Below, piece by piece: positions 51,170 to 59,019 of a DNA stretch of 64,000 nucleotides (position 1 is its first letter; every line of letters starts with the position of its first letter). The DNA is from Streptomyces sp. TSRI0281 (lineage in GTDB: Bacteria > Actinomycetota > Actinomycetes > Streptomycetales > Streptomycetaceae), in the NCBI RefSeq assembly GCF_001905125.1, contig NZ_LWLE01000034.1, positions 186,001-250,000 of the forward strand, given 5' to 3'. Made by a program: the position numbers and the translations under genes. The notes beneath the pieces were generated by a model. That model worked only from the letters and a program-made list of their open reading frames with translations. It searched no databases and was not told where the DNA came from.

Positions 51170-51442
51170 TCAGGACGCCTTGACGGACTCCACGAACGGT
51201 GACCAGGCGGACGCGTGGACGATGAGCGCCGGTCCTTCGGGGCGCTTGGAGTCGCGGACGGGGACGACGCCGGGGTGCCCGTCCGCGACTTCGAGGCAGT
51301 TGCCGCCGTCGCCGTTGCTGTAGCTGCTCTTGCGCCAGGTCGCGAACTCCTGGGCGACTTCGAGGCAGTTGCCGCCACTGCCGTTGCTGTAGCTGCTCTT
51401 ACGCCACGTGGCGGCGCCGAGATCAGGACGGGTGCTGGCCAT
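51170..51442 (-). CDS. DUF397 protein with duplicated N-terminal motif
   Basis: 90 residues. ATWRKSSYSNGSGGNCLEVA is followed at once by a second ATWRKSSYSNGDGGNCLEVAD and then the normal DUF397 ending VPVRDSKRPEGPALIVHASAW. Ordinary members have one copy in about 65 residues. The DNA shows a 69-bp period. It overlaps the XRE gene upstream by 20 bp, the usual XRE-DUF397 pair, which in Streptomyces acts in development (WhiJ/BldB-like systems) or resembles toxin-antitoxin modules. Confidence 0.9.
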   Translation of the reverse strand: MASTRPDLGAATWRKSSYSNGSGGNCLEVAQEFATWRKSSYSNGDGGNCLEVADGHPGVVPVRDSKRPEGPALIVHASAWSPFVESVKAS

Positions 51443-52274
51443 GCCGGAACTCCTCAGCCGCCTTCTCGATCAGGGCAAGGGACACCTCCGGCGGCAAGGC
51501 GGCGGCCCTCAGCCGATCGTATGCCTTGTGGTACTGCATCACGATGGCCGGATCATCGATGATCTGACCGTGGTATGGCCCCTCGGTGTAGAGCAGCGGT
51601 GGTTCGCTGTCGAAGTCCATCAGGAGGAGCGGCAACTCGGTGAGGGGACGGGTCGGGCCGTTCCACGGAAGGATCTGTGTAACGACACGACCGCGCCGCA
51701 CCAGGGCGGTGATCTGGTCCAACTGCTCGGCCATTTCCACTGGCGGGACGATGGGGTGGCGCACCAGCGACTCGTGCAGGACCACCCAGTACTCGGGCTT
51801 CTTGGGGTTGTCGAAGAGCCGGGCCCTGTGCAATCGAGCGTTGATCTTGGCTTCGACCTCCTCCGCTGTGTCCAGAGAATGCGTGGAGCGGATGACGGCC
51901 TGGGCGTACGAACGGGTCTGGAGCAGGCCAGGGATCAGCGTGCCGGACCACTCGCCGATGGTCCGCGCCCGCGTCTCCGCTTCCGCGACCGGAGCGAAGA
52001 ACGCTGCGTGAGCCCCCTGTTTGGCCTTCCGCACGTCCTCGCACCGCCGCTGGAAGAACCCGTCCGTCCCCAGTACCCGGTCCACGTGCTGCGCCAGATC
52101 CACCGGCATCCGGCGATGGCCGTGCTCGATCTCGCTCAGGTACGTGATCCCGTAGAAGCTGCCGTCCACCAGCTTCTCCAAGGTCAGGCCCGCCTGCTCC
52201 CGTTTGAAGCGGAGCTCCTTGCCGTAGAACTGCGGGACCCCGGCCGAGCCGTCGATCTCCTTGCGCGTAGCCAC
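51423..52274 (-). CDS. XRE family regulator with DUF5753-type sensor domain
   Basis: 283 residues. N-terminal HTH: FYGKELRFKREQAGLTLEKLVDGSFYGITYLSEIEHGHRRMP. The C-terminal part shows the DUF5753 signature (IGEWSGTLIPGLLQTRSYAQAVI, then ARLHRARLFDN, WVVLHESLVRHP and DSEPPLLYTEG). It forms an operon with the DUF397 gene. These WhiJ-like pairs regulate development or secondary metabolism in Streptomyces. It is divergent from a small gene and an RsbW-like gene. Confidence 0.92.
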   Translation of the reverse strand: MATRKEIDGSAGVPQFYGKELRFKREQAGLTLEKLVDGSFYGITYLSEIEHGHRRMPVDLAQHVDRVLGTDGFFQRRCEDVRKAKQGAHAAFFAPVAEAETRARTIGEWSGTLIPGLLQTRSYAQAVIRSTHSLDTAEEVEAKINARLHRARLFDNPKKPEYWVVLHESLVRHPIVPPVEMAEQLDQITALVRRGRVVTQILPWNGPTRPLTELPLLLMDFDSEPPLLYTEGPYHGQIIDDPAIVMQYHKAYDRLRAAALPPEVSLALIEKAAEEFRHGQHPS

Positions 52275-52392
52275 CTTTGACCACCTTTCGCGCTGTGCGT
52301 TGTGGAGCGGGAAACCCTTTCAAGGTAGGGGACCGTACGGCAACGTGTGAGGCGTTCGTCACAGTGCGCAACGAAAGGTGGATGCTCCCCCC

Positions 52393-52614
52393 ATGGACGA
52401 CACTCAGGACACCCCCGGCTACGACATCGGCGCGGACGTCGACGCGCTGCGTACCGCGCTCGCGGTCCACGGCATCACCCTGCCGTCGCTCGGCGTCGAT
52501 CCGCTGACCCTCGCCGGGTGCGCCACCCGGCCGCAACTGGTCGCGCTCGGCAACTGCAATGTGGCGACCGCGCGCCGGATGGCCGAGGTGCTGCGGTCGG
52601 CGGCCGGTGGATGA
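52393..52614 (+). CDS. Small hypothetical protein, XRE-cluster partner
   Basis: 73 residues: DVDALRTALAVHGITLPSLGVDPLTLAGCATRPQLVALGNCNVATARRMAEVLR. Probably helical and soluble; no domain recognised. ATG 52393 is used; GTG 52378 would add five residues. Its stop overlaps the ATPase start (ATGA), so the two are probably coupled. Confidence 0.65.
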   Translation: MDDTQDTPGYDIGADVDALRTALAVHGITLPSLGVDPLTLAGCATRPQLVALGNCNVATARRMAEVLRSAAGG

Positions 52615-53066
52615 CCCCGCTGCCGTTCACGGTGCATCTGCTCGCCGTGCCGAAGGCCGTACCGGAGGTCCGGCGCACCCTGCGGGAGTGTTGCGGGGGT
52701 GCGGATTCGCCCGATCTGCTGCTCTGCGTCAGTGAGTTGCTGGCCAACGTGATCGTGCATCTCGGCGAGGGCACACCGGTCACGCTCCGGGTCAGCGGTA
52801 CCCGCTCCGGCCGGGTCCGGGTCGAGTTGAGCGACCCCGAGCCGGGTGCCTGGCCCGCCCTGCGGGCTGCGGCGGACGGCGAGGAGTCGGGGCGGGGGCT
52901 GACGCTCGTGGACGCGCTGGCGTTGCGGTGGGGCGTCGAGCAGCGGCCGTACGGGAAGACGGTCTGGTGCGAACTGGGGGCGCCCGCCCGGTGGGGCGGG
53001 CCGGATCGCGAACCAGCCGGTCCCGACAGCAGATCCGCGGCGGGTGTCGCTCCCGGCACCGGCTGA
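52611..53066 (+). CDS. RsbW-like ATP-binding protein (HATPase_c_2)
   Basis: 151 residues. It is a GHKL fold with the N-box LLLCVSELLANVIVHL (E and N kept) and the G1/G2 region ESGRGLTLVDALALRWGV, followed by KTVWCEL. Such stand-alone anti-sigma-type kinases are abundant in Streptomyces near XRE/DUF397 genes. No sigma-factor partner is adjacent. Confidence 0.88.
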   Translation: MTPLPFTVHLLAVPKAVPEVRRTLRECCGGADSPDLLLCVSELLANVIVHLGEGTPVTLRVSGTRSGRVRVELSDPEPGAWPALRAAADGEESGRGLTLVDALALRWGVEQRPYGKTVWCELGAPARWGGPDREPAGPDSRSAAGVAPGTG

Positions 53067-53076
53067 CGGCGGGCGT

Positions 53077-53130
53077 GCCGCCCCGTGCCGTTCGTACGGG
53101 GCGGGCGGGCCGCCCCGTGCCGTTCGTACG
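53077..53130. repeat. 22-bp perfect direct repeat
   Basis: The block starting GCCGCCCCGTGCC and ending GTTCGTACG occurs at 53077-53098 and again at 53109-53130, in the gap between convergent genes. Confidence 0.6.
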
Positions 53131-53199
53131 CTCGTCGCCGGACCGGAGAACGTCCCTCGCCGGGGCGGTCGCCGGTCCGGCGCCGTTTCTTCGGACTCT

Positions 53200-54348
53200 T
53201 CAGACGGTCTTCAGGAGCCCTCGGATGTGCCCGGCGAGCAGCCGGGCGTCGGGCCCTGGGGTCGAGGGCGGGGTGGCGGCTCCCTGGACGGACCGGCGGC
53301 AGGGGCCGCAGAGGCCGTCGGGGAGGGATTCGGGGCGGCCCGGGGCCCCGCATTCGGTGCACTCGACCAGCAGGCGGTGCGGGGCGGTGCCCGGTGCGGG
53401 AGGTGTGGGCGTGGCTGGCAGGAGGGGCGGGAGCTTCCTGATGAGCCGGTCGCGGACGAGGCCCACGGGGGAGTCGACGCCGGTCGGGAGCCCGCAGGAG
53501 AGGGCCTGGAGGAGGTAGTCCGCGTCCGCTCCTCGGTCGAACCAGCACTGCGCCAGGTCCTGCAAGGTCTCGCAGTCGGCGGCGGAGAGCGCCAAGCGGG
53601 GGTCGCGACGCCCGAGTTGTGCCAGGGCCAGGTAGGCGGGGGAGGCGCCCACAAGGGGCGCCTGCTGCGGTGCGCCCAGTGCCGTGGGCGAGGTCGGTGA
53701 CGGGCTTGTGTCCGGCGCCGGTGCCTGTGCTTCCTGCTTTTCAGGCTGCGGTACGGCCTCTTCTTCCGCTTCCCTCTCGGGGCCCGGCTCCGGCTCCGGC
53801 TCCGGCACCTGCTCCTGCTTCGGCCCCGGATTCTGCGGTGGTACGTGGGCGGCGGCGATGACCGGCGGGGCGGGAGCGGGCTCTTCAGCGGGCACCCAGG
53901 GCGGGGGCGCGGTCGCGGGGGCCGTTGCTGCCAGGGGTGCCCCGATGGTCTCCGTCGCCAGGAAGGTGTTCCACCACTCGTTGTCACGGGCGGTACGTGA
54001 CCAGAAGGTCCGGGAGACCCAGCGGACCTGGTCGCCCTCGCCCGCCGGGCGGCGTACCCGGCGCAGGTGCCCGGCAACCGACAGGGCGGTCAGGGCCGAT
54101 GCCACGGCTTGTTGGCCGTAGAGCGGGAGCTGTTTGGCCAGGGTCTTGACGTCCATCGCCGAGCCGTCGGGAAGACGCTCGACAAATCCGGCGACATAGC
54201 GCTCGCGCTCGGGCAGCAGGGCGAACTCCGAGCCGGTGGGCGTGTGTTGGCCGGGCGTCGAGCGCTTGCCGTAGCCGGGCTTGGCCTTCGGGTACGGGAG
54301 TGAGCGTGCGGGTGCACGGAGGGCAGGGCTAAGGTTCCGGGTAGCCAC
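53200..54348 (-). CDS. HTH-domain protein with Pro/Glu linker and C-terminal zinc ribbon
   Basis: About 382 residues. A winged-helix region (ERERYVAGFVERLPDGSAMDVKTLAKQLPLYGQQAVASALTALSVAGHLRRVRRP) lies near the N-terminus. A Pro/Ala/Glu-rich linker follows (about 150-250), then a helical part with YLALAQLGRRDPRLALSAADCE and a Cys4 ribbon (CTECGAPGRPESLPDGLCGPC). GTG 54348 is chosen because a stable hairpin fills the leader; a longer form would begin at 54477. DNA binding is likely; targets are unknown. Confidence 0.72.
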   Translation of the reverse strand: MATRNLSPALRAPARSLPYPKAKPGYGKRSTPGQHTPTGSEFALLPERERYVAGFVERLPDGSAMDVKTLAKQLPLYGQQAVASALTALSVAGHLRRVRRPAGEGDQVRWVSRTFWSRTARDNEWWNTFLATETIGAPLAATAPATAPPPWVPAEEPAPAPPVIAAAHVPPQNPGPKQEQVPEPEPEPGPEREAEEEAVPQPEKQEAQAPAPDTSPSPTSPTALGAPQQAPLVGASPAYLALAQLGRRDPRLALSAADCETLQDLAQCWFDRGADADYLLQALSCGLPTGVDSPVGLVRDRLIRKLPPLLPATPTPPAPGTAPHRLLVECTECGAPGRPESLPDGLCGPCRRSVQGAATPPSTPGPDARLLAGHIRGLLKTV

Positions 54349-54379
54349 GGGATCGACGCTGCTTTCGATCTTGAGGTGA

Positions 54380-54415
54380 GACCCCGGCTCGGTGCTTCTA
54401 CACCGCGTCGGGGTC
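54380..54415. promoter_or_regulatory. Leader stem-loop of the HTH/zinc-ribbon gene
   Basis: GACCCCGGCTCGGTG (54380-54394) pairs with CACCGCGTCGGGGTC (54401-54415), 13 of 15 positions, with a 6-nt loop. It sits 32 bp upstream of the chosen start. It could be an attenuator or protein-binding hairpin. Confidence 0.45.
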
Positions 54416-54592
54416 GTTTCGTTGGAGGCACGGTAAGCAGCCGCGTGACCGCGCCGCAAGCTGCCCGGATTAGTCATACTTGCTGGCCGTGACAGGGAAG
54501 GGAGGGGAGGGAGGTTTTCCCGACTTCCCTTCTTTTCCCTACCGGTAACAGAAAAAGCTCGAACCTTGAAGCTCGTGTCCCGACGCCCGAAT

Positions 54593-54690
54593 CCCGAAGC
54601 TCAAGCTTCGGGCCCGCGCCCTCCTCATGTACACCCGAAAAGGTGAACAGTCCCTCCCGAAGCCCGAAGCCCGAAGCCCGAAGCCCGAAG
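54593..54690. repeat. Hairpin and CCCGAAG heptamer array
   Basis: CCCGAAGCT-CA-AGCTTCGGG (54593-54612) is a perfect hairpin and a likely terminator for the tricorn gene. Nearer that gene are five exact tandem CCCGAAG units (54656-54690). The shared sequence suggests the array grew from the hairpin arm. Nothing else is seen in 54478-54702. Confidence 0.65.
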
Positions 54691-54702
54691 CCCGGGGCTT
54701 TC

Positions 54703-57700
54703 CTACCTCGGGGGCAACGGCGGACGTCGCAGGTCCGGGGCCGTGGTGTAGCTCGGGGGTGTTGCCGCCGGGTGCTTCGCCAGCAGGTCCAGTGCCACGC
54801 GCACCGCGTCGTCCAGCACCGCGTGCCTGCCCTCCGCCCAGTCGAGCGGGGTGCGCAGCGCCTCCAGGTCGGGCTCGACGCCGTGGTTCTCCACCGACCA
54901 GCCGTACGTGTCGAACCACGCCGCGTTCATCGGCACCGTGATCACCGTGCCGTCGCCCAGCCGGTGGCGCCCGGTCATGCCGACCACGCCGCCCCAGGTG
55001 CGCTGGCCCACGACCGGTCCCAGCTTCAGCAGCCGGAACGCGGCCGTGATCATGTCGCCGTCGGAGGACGTCGCCTCGTCGGCCAGCGCGACCACCGGGC
55101 CACGCGGCGCGTTCGACGCGTAACTGACCGCCTGGGCGTTGCGCGTCAGGTCCCAGCCGAGGATCCTGCGGGTGAGCTTCTCGACGACCAGTTCGCTGAT
55201 GTGGCCACCCGCGTTGCCCCGTACGTCCACGATCAGCGCCGGGCGCGACACCTCCAGCCGCAGGTCCCGGTTGAACTGGGCCCAGCCCGAGCCGCCCATG
55301 TCGGGGATGTGCAGGTAGCCGCACTTGCCGCCGCTCAACTCCCGTACGACTTCCCGGCGTTTGGCCACCCAGTCCTGGTAGCGCAGCGGCCGTTCGTCGA
55401 TCAGCGGAACGATCGCGATGCGGCGTGAGCGGCCCTCGTCGCCCGCCGGGCGGAACGTCAGCTCCACCGTCGTGCCGCCCGCCGCCGTCAGCAGCGGGTA
55501 CGGCCCCGTCACCGGGTCCACCGGGCGGCCGTCGACATGGGTGAGGGCGGCGTCCTCCCTGATCCCCGTACCCGCCAGCGGTGAACGCGCCTTGGAGTCC
55601 GAGGAGTCGCCGGGCAGGATGCGCTGGATGCGCCACGCCCCGTCACGGCACACCAGATTGGCGCCGAGCAGCCCGATCGCCCGCTGGTAGTGCGGCGGGC
55701 CCTCGTTGCGGCGGGCGGGTGCCACGTACGCGTGCGAGGTGCCCAGTTCGCCGAGCACCTCGCGCAGCAGGTCCGCGAACTCGTCGGGTGAGGAGACCCG
55801 TTCGACCAGTGGGCGGTACTGGTCGAGCACCCCGCCCCAGTCGATGCCGCACATGTCCGGCTCCCAGAAGTAGGAGCGGATGATCCGGCCCGCCTCGTCG
55901 TACGCCTGGCGCCATTCCGCCGCCGGGTCGACGTCGTGCAGGATGCGGCGCAGGTCGAGATAGACGGTGGAGTCGTTGTCGCCGGGCTCGTTGGACGGTA
56001 CGGCGCGCAGTTCGCCGTCGTCCATGACGACGAGCCGGCTCGTGTCGCCGCTGACCGCGAACCAGTCGAGGTGGTCGACCAGTTCGGTCCTGCGGGCCTT
56101 GGCGATGTTGAAGTGCTCCAGGGTGGGGCGCCCCGACATGTCCGCCGGGTTGGCGAAGGTCTCGCCCAGCGCGCCCGAGATCGGCCAGCGCAGCCAGACG
56201 AGCCCGCCACCGCTGACCGGGCGCAGCGCCGAGTACTTCGACGCGGAGACCGGGAACGGCGTCACCCGGCTCTCCAGGCCCTCGAACTCGACGGTGACCG
56301 TCGCCCCCTCCCCCGTACCGCCGTCGGGAAGGTCCACCGGGTCCAGGCCGCCCGCCGCCGGGCGCCCGTCCGGGGAGAGCGCGAACGGCGACGGGGTGGC
56401 CGAGGAGAGCGGGACCAGATACGGGCGGCAGCCCAGCGGGAAGGAGAGGTCGCCGGTGTGGACGTCGTACACCGGGTCGAAGCCCCGCCAGGACAGGAAC
56501 GCGAGATAGCGGCCGTCGCCCGTGAAGACCGGGTTCTCGTCCTCGAAGCGGCCATTGGTGACATCGACGATCACCGGTGCGCCCGGCCCGGAGATCCGGG
56601 CCAATTTGATCTGGCGCAGGGAGCGGCCGACCCCGGGGTGCGACCAGGTCAGCCAGGCGCCGTCGGGCGAGAAGGCCAGGTCGCGGACCGGGCCGTTGAC
56701 GGAGCGGATGAGTTCGGTGACGTCGCCGATGACGTCCGTCGCGTCCACGTCGGTTTCGGTGGCGTCCGTCGTGTCCCCGGCCCCGTCCGTGGCGTCCGTG
56801 GCGTCCGTGGCGTCCGTGGCATCCGGGGCATCCGGGGCGGCGTGCACCTCCGTACCTGTACCCGTACCCGTATCCGTACTCGTACCCGCCTCCGGCTCCC
56901 CTTCCTCCGTCGTGTCCAGGAGCAGCAGCCGCCCGTCGTTCGACGCGACCGCCAGCCGTTCGCCCGCCGGGTCGGAGATCAGCTCCTGTACCCGGCCCAG
57001 CTTCCCGGAGGCCAGTCGGCGCGGTTCGCGGTCGCCGCTGGCCCGGGGGAGGTAGGCGATCTCGATCGCGTCCTCGCCGTCCGCGTCCGTCACGTACGCC
57101 ACCTGACCGACACTGCCCAGCATCTCCGGCAGCCGGACCCGGACCCCCGGGGTGTCGGTGATCGTGCGGGCGGGGCCGTCGCGGTGGGTGAGCCAGTACA
57201 GGCTGCCGCGTACGGAGACGGCGCTCGCCCGGCCCGTCTCGTCGACCGAGAGCGAGTCGACGTTGCTGGCGGCGGGCACCTGGTGCGTACGCCGTCCGGT
57301 CCGGGGCCCGCCGAGCCGTACCTCCAGCTTCCGGGGCCGGGCGTCCGGTGACTGGAGGTCCTCGACCAGCCACACATCGCCGCCGCACTGGTAGACCACC
57401 CGGTGCCCGTCGCTGGAGGCGTGCCGGGCGTAGAAGGCGTCGTGGTCCGTGTGGCGCCGCAGATCGCTGCCGTCCATCAGGCAGGAGTACAGATTGCCGA
57501 CGCCCTCGTGGTCGGAGAGGAACGCGATCCGGCGGCCGACGAACATGGGCGAGTCCAGCTGACCGCCGATGTCCGGCAGCAGCCGTTCGCCGTGCAGCCA
57601 CAGGCGCCCGGTCGCCCCGCCCCGGTAGCGCTTCCAGGCGGCCGGTTCGTGCGGCGGCCTGCCGGTGAGCAGGAGCGAGCGCCGCTCGCCGTCGATGTCC

Positions 57701-58152
57701 GCGATCGCGATGTCGGAGACCGGTCCCCAGGGGAGCCGGCCGCCGGGGCTGCCGTCGGTGGGGACGCTGTAGGCCCAGGAGAAGTACGAGAAGGGCTGGT
57801 TGTGCGAGGACACGGCGAGGATCTGGGACGTGTCGCCCGGATCGGGGCTCCAGCCGCAGACCCGGGCGTCGGTCGAGCCCCAGTAGGTGAGCCGGCGGGC
57901 GGGGCCACCCTCGACGGGGGCGACATGGATCTCGGGGTCCAGCGTTCGCCAGGTGGTGTAGGCGATACGGGTGCCGTCGGGCGAGAAGCGTGGATGGCTG
58001 ACCCTGGTGCGGTCGACGGTGATCCGCCAGGCCCGGTCGGGCCGGTGTCCTGCCGGGGCGAGGGGGGAGACCCAGAGGTCGTCCTCGGCCGCGAAGCAGA
58101 GCAAGTCCTGGTGGAGGTGCGGGAAACGGAGATACGCGACGTCGTCACTCAC
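54703..58152 (-). CDS. Tricorn protease homologue
   Basis: About 1149 residues, a giant cytosolic peptidase acting after the proteasome. The N-terminal half has WD40-like beta-propeller blades (RVSHPRFSPDGTRIAYTTW and others). An Asp/Ala/Thr repeat insert (DATDATDATDATD and GTGTGTE, about 430-490) splits the propellers. The C-terminal half holds the C1 helix region, GTSHAYVAP (catalytic His), a PDZ domain, and EATSSDGDMI (nucleophile Ser at about 1029-1030). GTG 58152 is used; GGAGG abuts it, so the exact start is uncertain. It is divergent from tetR. Confidence 0.9.
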   Translation of the reverse strand: MSDDVAYLRFPHLHQDLLCFAAEDDLWVSPLAPAGHRPDRAWRITVDRTRVSHPRFSPDGTRIAYTTWRTLDPEIHVAPVEGGPARRLTYWGSTDARVCGWSPDPGDTSQILAVSSHNQPFSYFSWAYSVPTDGSPGGRLPWGPVSDIAIADIDGERRSLLLTGRPPHEPAAWKRYRGGATGRLWLHGERLLPDIGGQLDSPMFVGRRIAFLSDHEGVGNLYSCLMDGSDLRRHTDHDAFYARHASSDGHRVVYQCGGDVWLVEDLQSPDARPRKLEVRLGGPRTGRRTHQVPAASNVDSLSVDETGRASAVSVRGSLYWLTHRDGPARTITDTPGVRVRLPEMLGSVGQVAYVTDADGEDAIEIAYLPRASGDREPRRLASGKLGRVQELISDPAGERLAVASNDGRLLLLDTTEEGEPEAGTSTDTGTGTGTEVHAAPDAPDATDATDATDATDGAGDTTDATETDVDATDVIGDVTELIRSVNGPVRDLAFSPDGAWLTWSHPGVGRSLRQIKLARISGPGAPVIVDVTNGRFEDENPVFTGDGRYLAFLSWRGFDPVYDVHTGDLSFPLGCRPYLVPLSSATPSPFALSPDGRPAAGGLDPVDLPDGGTGEGATVTVEFEGLESRVTPFPVSASKYSALRPVSGGGLVWLRWPISGALGETFANPADMSGRPTLEHFNIAKARRTELVDHLDWFAVSGDTSRLVVMDDGELRAVPSNEPGDNDSTVYLDLRRILHDVDPAAEWRQAYDEAGRIIRSYFWEPDMCGIDWGGVLDQYRPLVERVSSPDEFADLLREVLGELGTSHAYVAPARRNEGPPHYQRAIGLLGANLVCRDGAWRIQRILPGDSSDSKARSPLAGTGIREDAALTHVDGRPVDPVTGPYPLLTAAGGTTVELTFRPAGDEGRSRRIAIVPLIDERPLRYQDWVAKRREVVRELSGGKCGYLHIPDMGGSGWAQFNRDLRLEVSRPALIVDVRGNAGGHISELVVEKLTRRILGWDLTRNAQAVSYASNAPRGPVVALADEATSSDGDMITAAFRLLKLGPVVGQRTWGGVVGMTGRHRLGDGTVITVPMNAAWFDTYGWSVENHGVEPDLEALRTPLDWAEGRHAVLDDAVRVALDLLAKHPAATPPSYTTAPDLRRPPLPPR

Positions 58153-58205
58153 CCTCCAATGCTTTCCGCGCGAACGGCCCGAAGCAACTTGTGGTGCAGC
58201 ACACA

Positions 58206-58267
58206 AGCGAAACGTTTTCGTTTCGCTGGGCGGTGGGAGTACGGTCAGGTGTACGAAACGGTTTCGT
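58206..58267. promoter_or_regulatory. Paired TetR operators
   Basis: AGCGAAACG-TTTT-CGTTTCGCT (58206-58227) and ACGAAAC-G-GTTTCGT (58253-58267) are two perfect dyads sharing the CGAAAC half-site, located between the divergent tricorn and tetR starts. They could let TetR control both directions. Confidence 0.75.
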
Positions 58268-58326
58268 TCGATGGTGAGCGAATCCAGCGAATCCAGCGGA
58301 GCGAAGCGCGAGGGAGGTCGGCACAC

Positions 58327-58899
58327 ATGGCACGCACCAGGCTCACACCCGAGCGTGAGGGTGAGCTCTACGCCGCCGTCCTCGACCTGCTCCGCGAGGT
58401 CGGTTACGACGCCCTGACCATGGATGCCGTCGCCGCCCGTACCCGGTCCAGCAAGGCCACCCTCTACCGTCAGTGGGGCAGCAAGCCCGAACTGGTCGTG
58501 AAGGCACTGAGGTACAACAAGCCGGTGAGCCTCGGCGAGATCGACACCGGTTCGCTGCGCGGCGATTTCCATGTCGCGCTGAGCCGCAACGACGACTGTC
58601 AGATGGAGAAGGACTCCGCGCTGATGCGGGGCCTGAGTCAAGCCGTCCATGACAATCCCGATCTGCACAAGGCGCTGCGCGAGCTGCTGATCGAGCCGGA
58701 GATGACCGGTCTCGACCTGCTGCTGCGACGGGCCGTGGAGCGGGGCGAACTGCGCTCGGACAATCCGGCGCTGAAATACATCCCGCACATGCTGATCGGC
58801 GCGCTCGCCGCTCGGCAGCTGGTCGAGGACCGCGCCGTCGACCAGGCGTTTCTCATCGATTATGTCGACTCCGTGGTCCTCCCCGCCCTCGGCGTCTGA
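58327..58899 (+). CDS. TetR family regulator
   Basis: 190 residues. The N-terminal HTH ELYAAVLDLLREVGYDALTMDAVAARTRSSKATLYRQWGSKPELV is canonical. The ligand domain is diverse. ATG 58327 is preceded by GGGAGG. It lies 120 bp before the MMPL transporter, a common efflux-repressor arrangement, with paired operators upstream. Confidence 0.92.
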   Translation: MARTRLTPEREGELYAAVLDLLREVGYDALTMDAVAARTRSSKATLYRQWGSKPELVVKALRYNKPVSLGEIDTGSLRGDFHVALSRNDDCQMEKDSALMRGLSQAVHDNPDLHKALRELLIEPEMTGLDLLLRRAVERGELRSDNPALKYIPHMLIGALAARQLVEDRAVDQAFLIDYVDSVVLPALGV

Positions 58900-59019
58900 C
58901 GTCCCCGCCCCGCCCGCACGGCCCTCTCCCCGACGCTCCACCTGACACGCCGCTCTCGTCGTCGGGCTGGTTCCTCATGCCCATTTCCACTCATACGACC
59001 TGACCGGGAGTACGCCCCC

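Noticed and set aside
51170..52274. XRE/DUF397 pair as a novel toxin-antitoxin system
   Set aside because: This pair is a common Streptomyces developmental regulator type; only the internal duplication is unusual.
58153..58941. Extension of tricorn to about 1412 residues
   Set aside because: It runs antisense through tetR and across the two palindromic operators.
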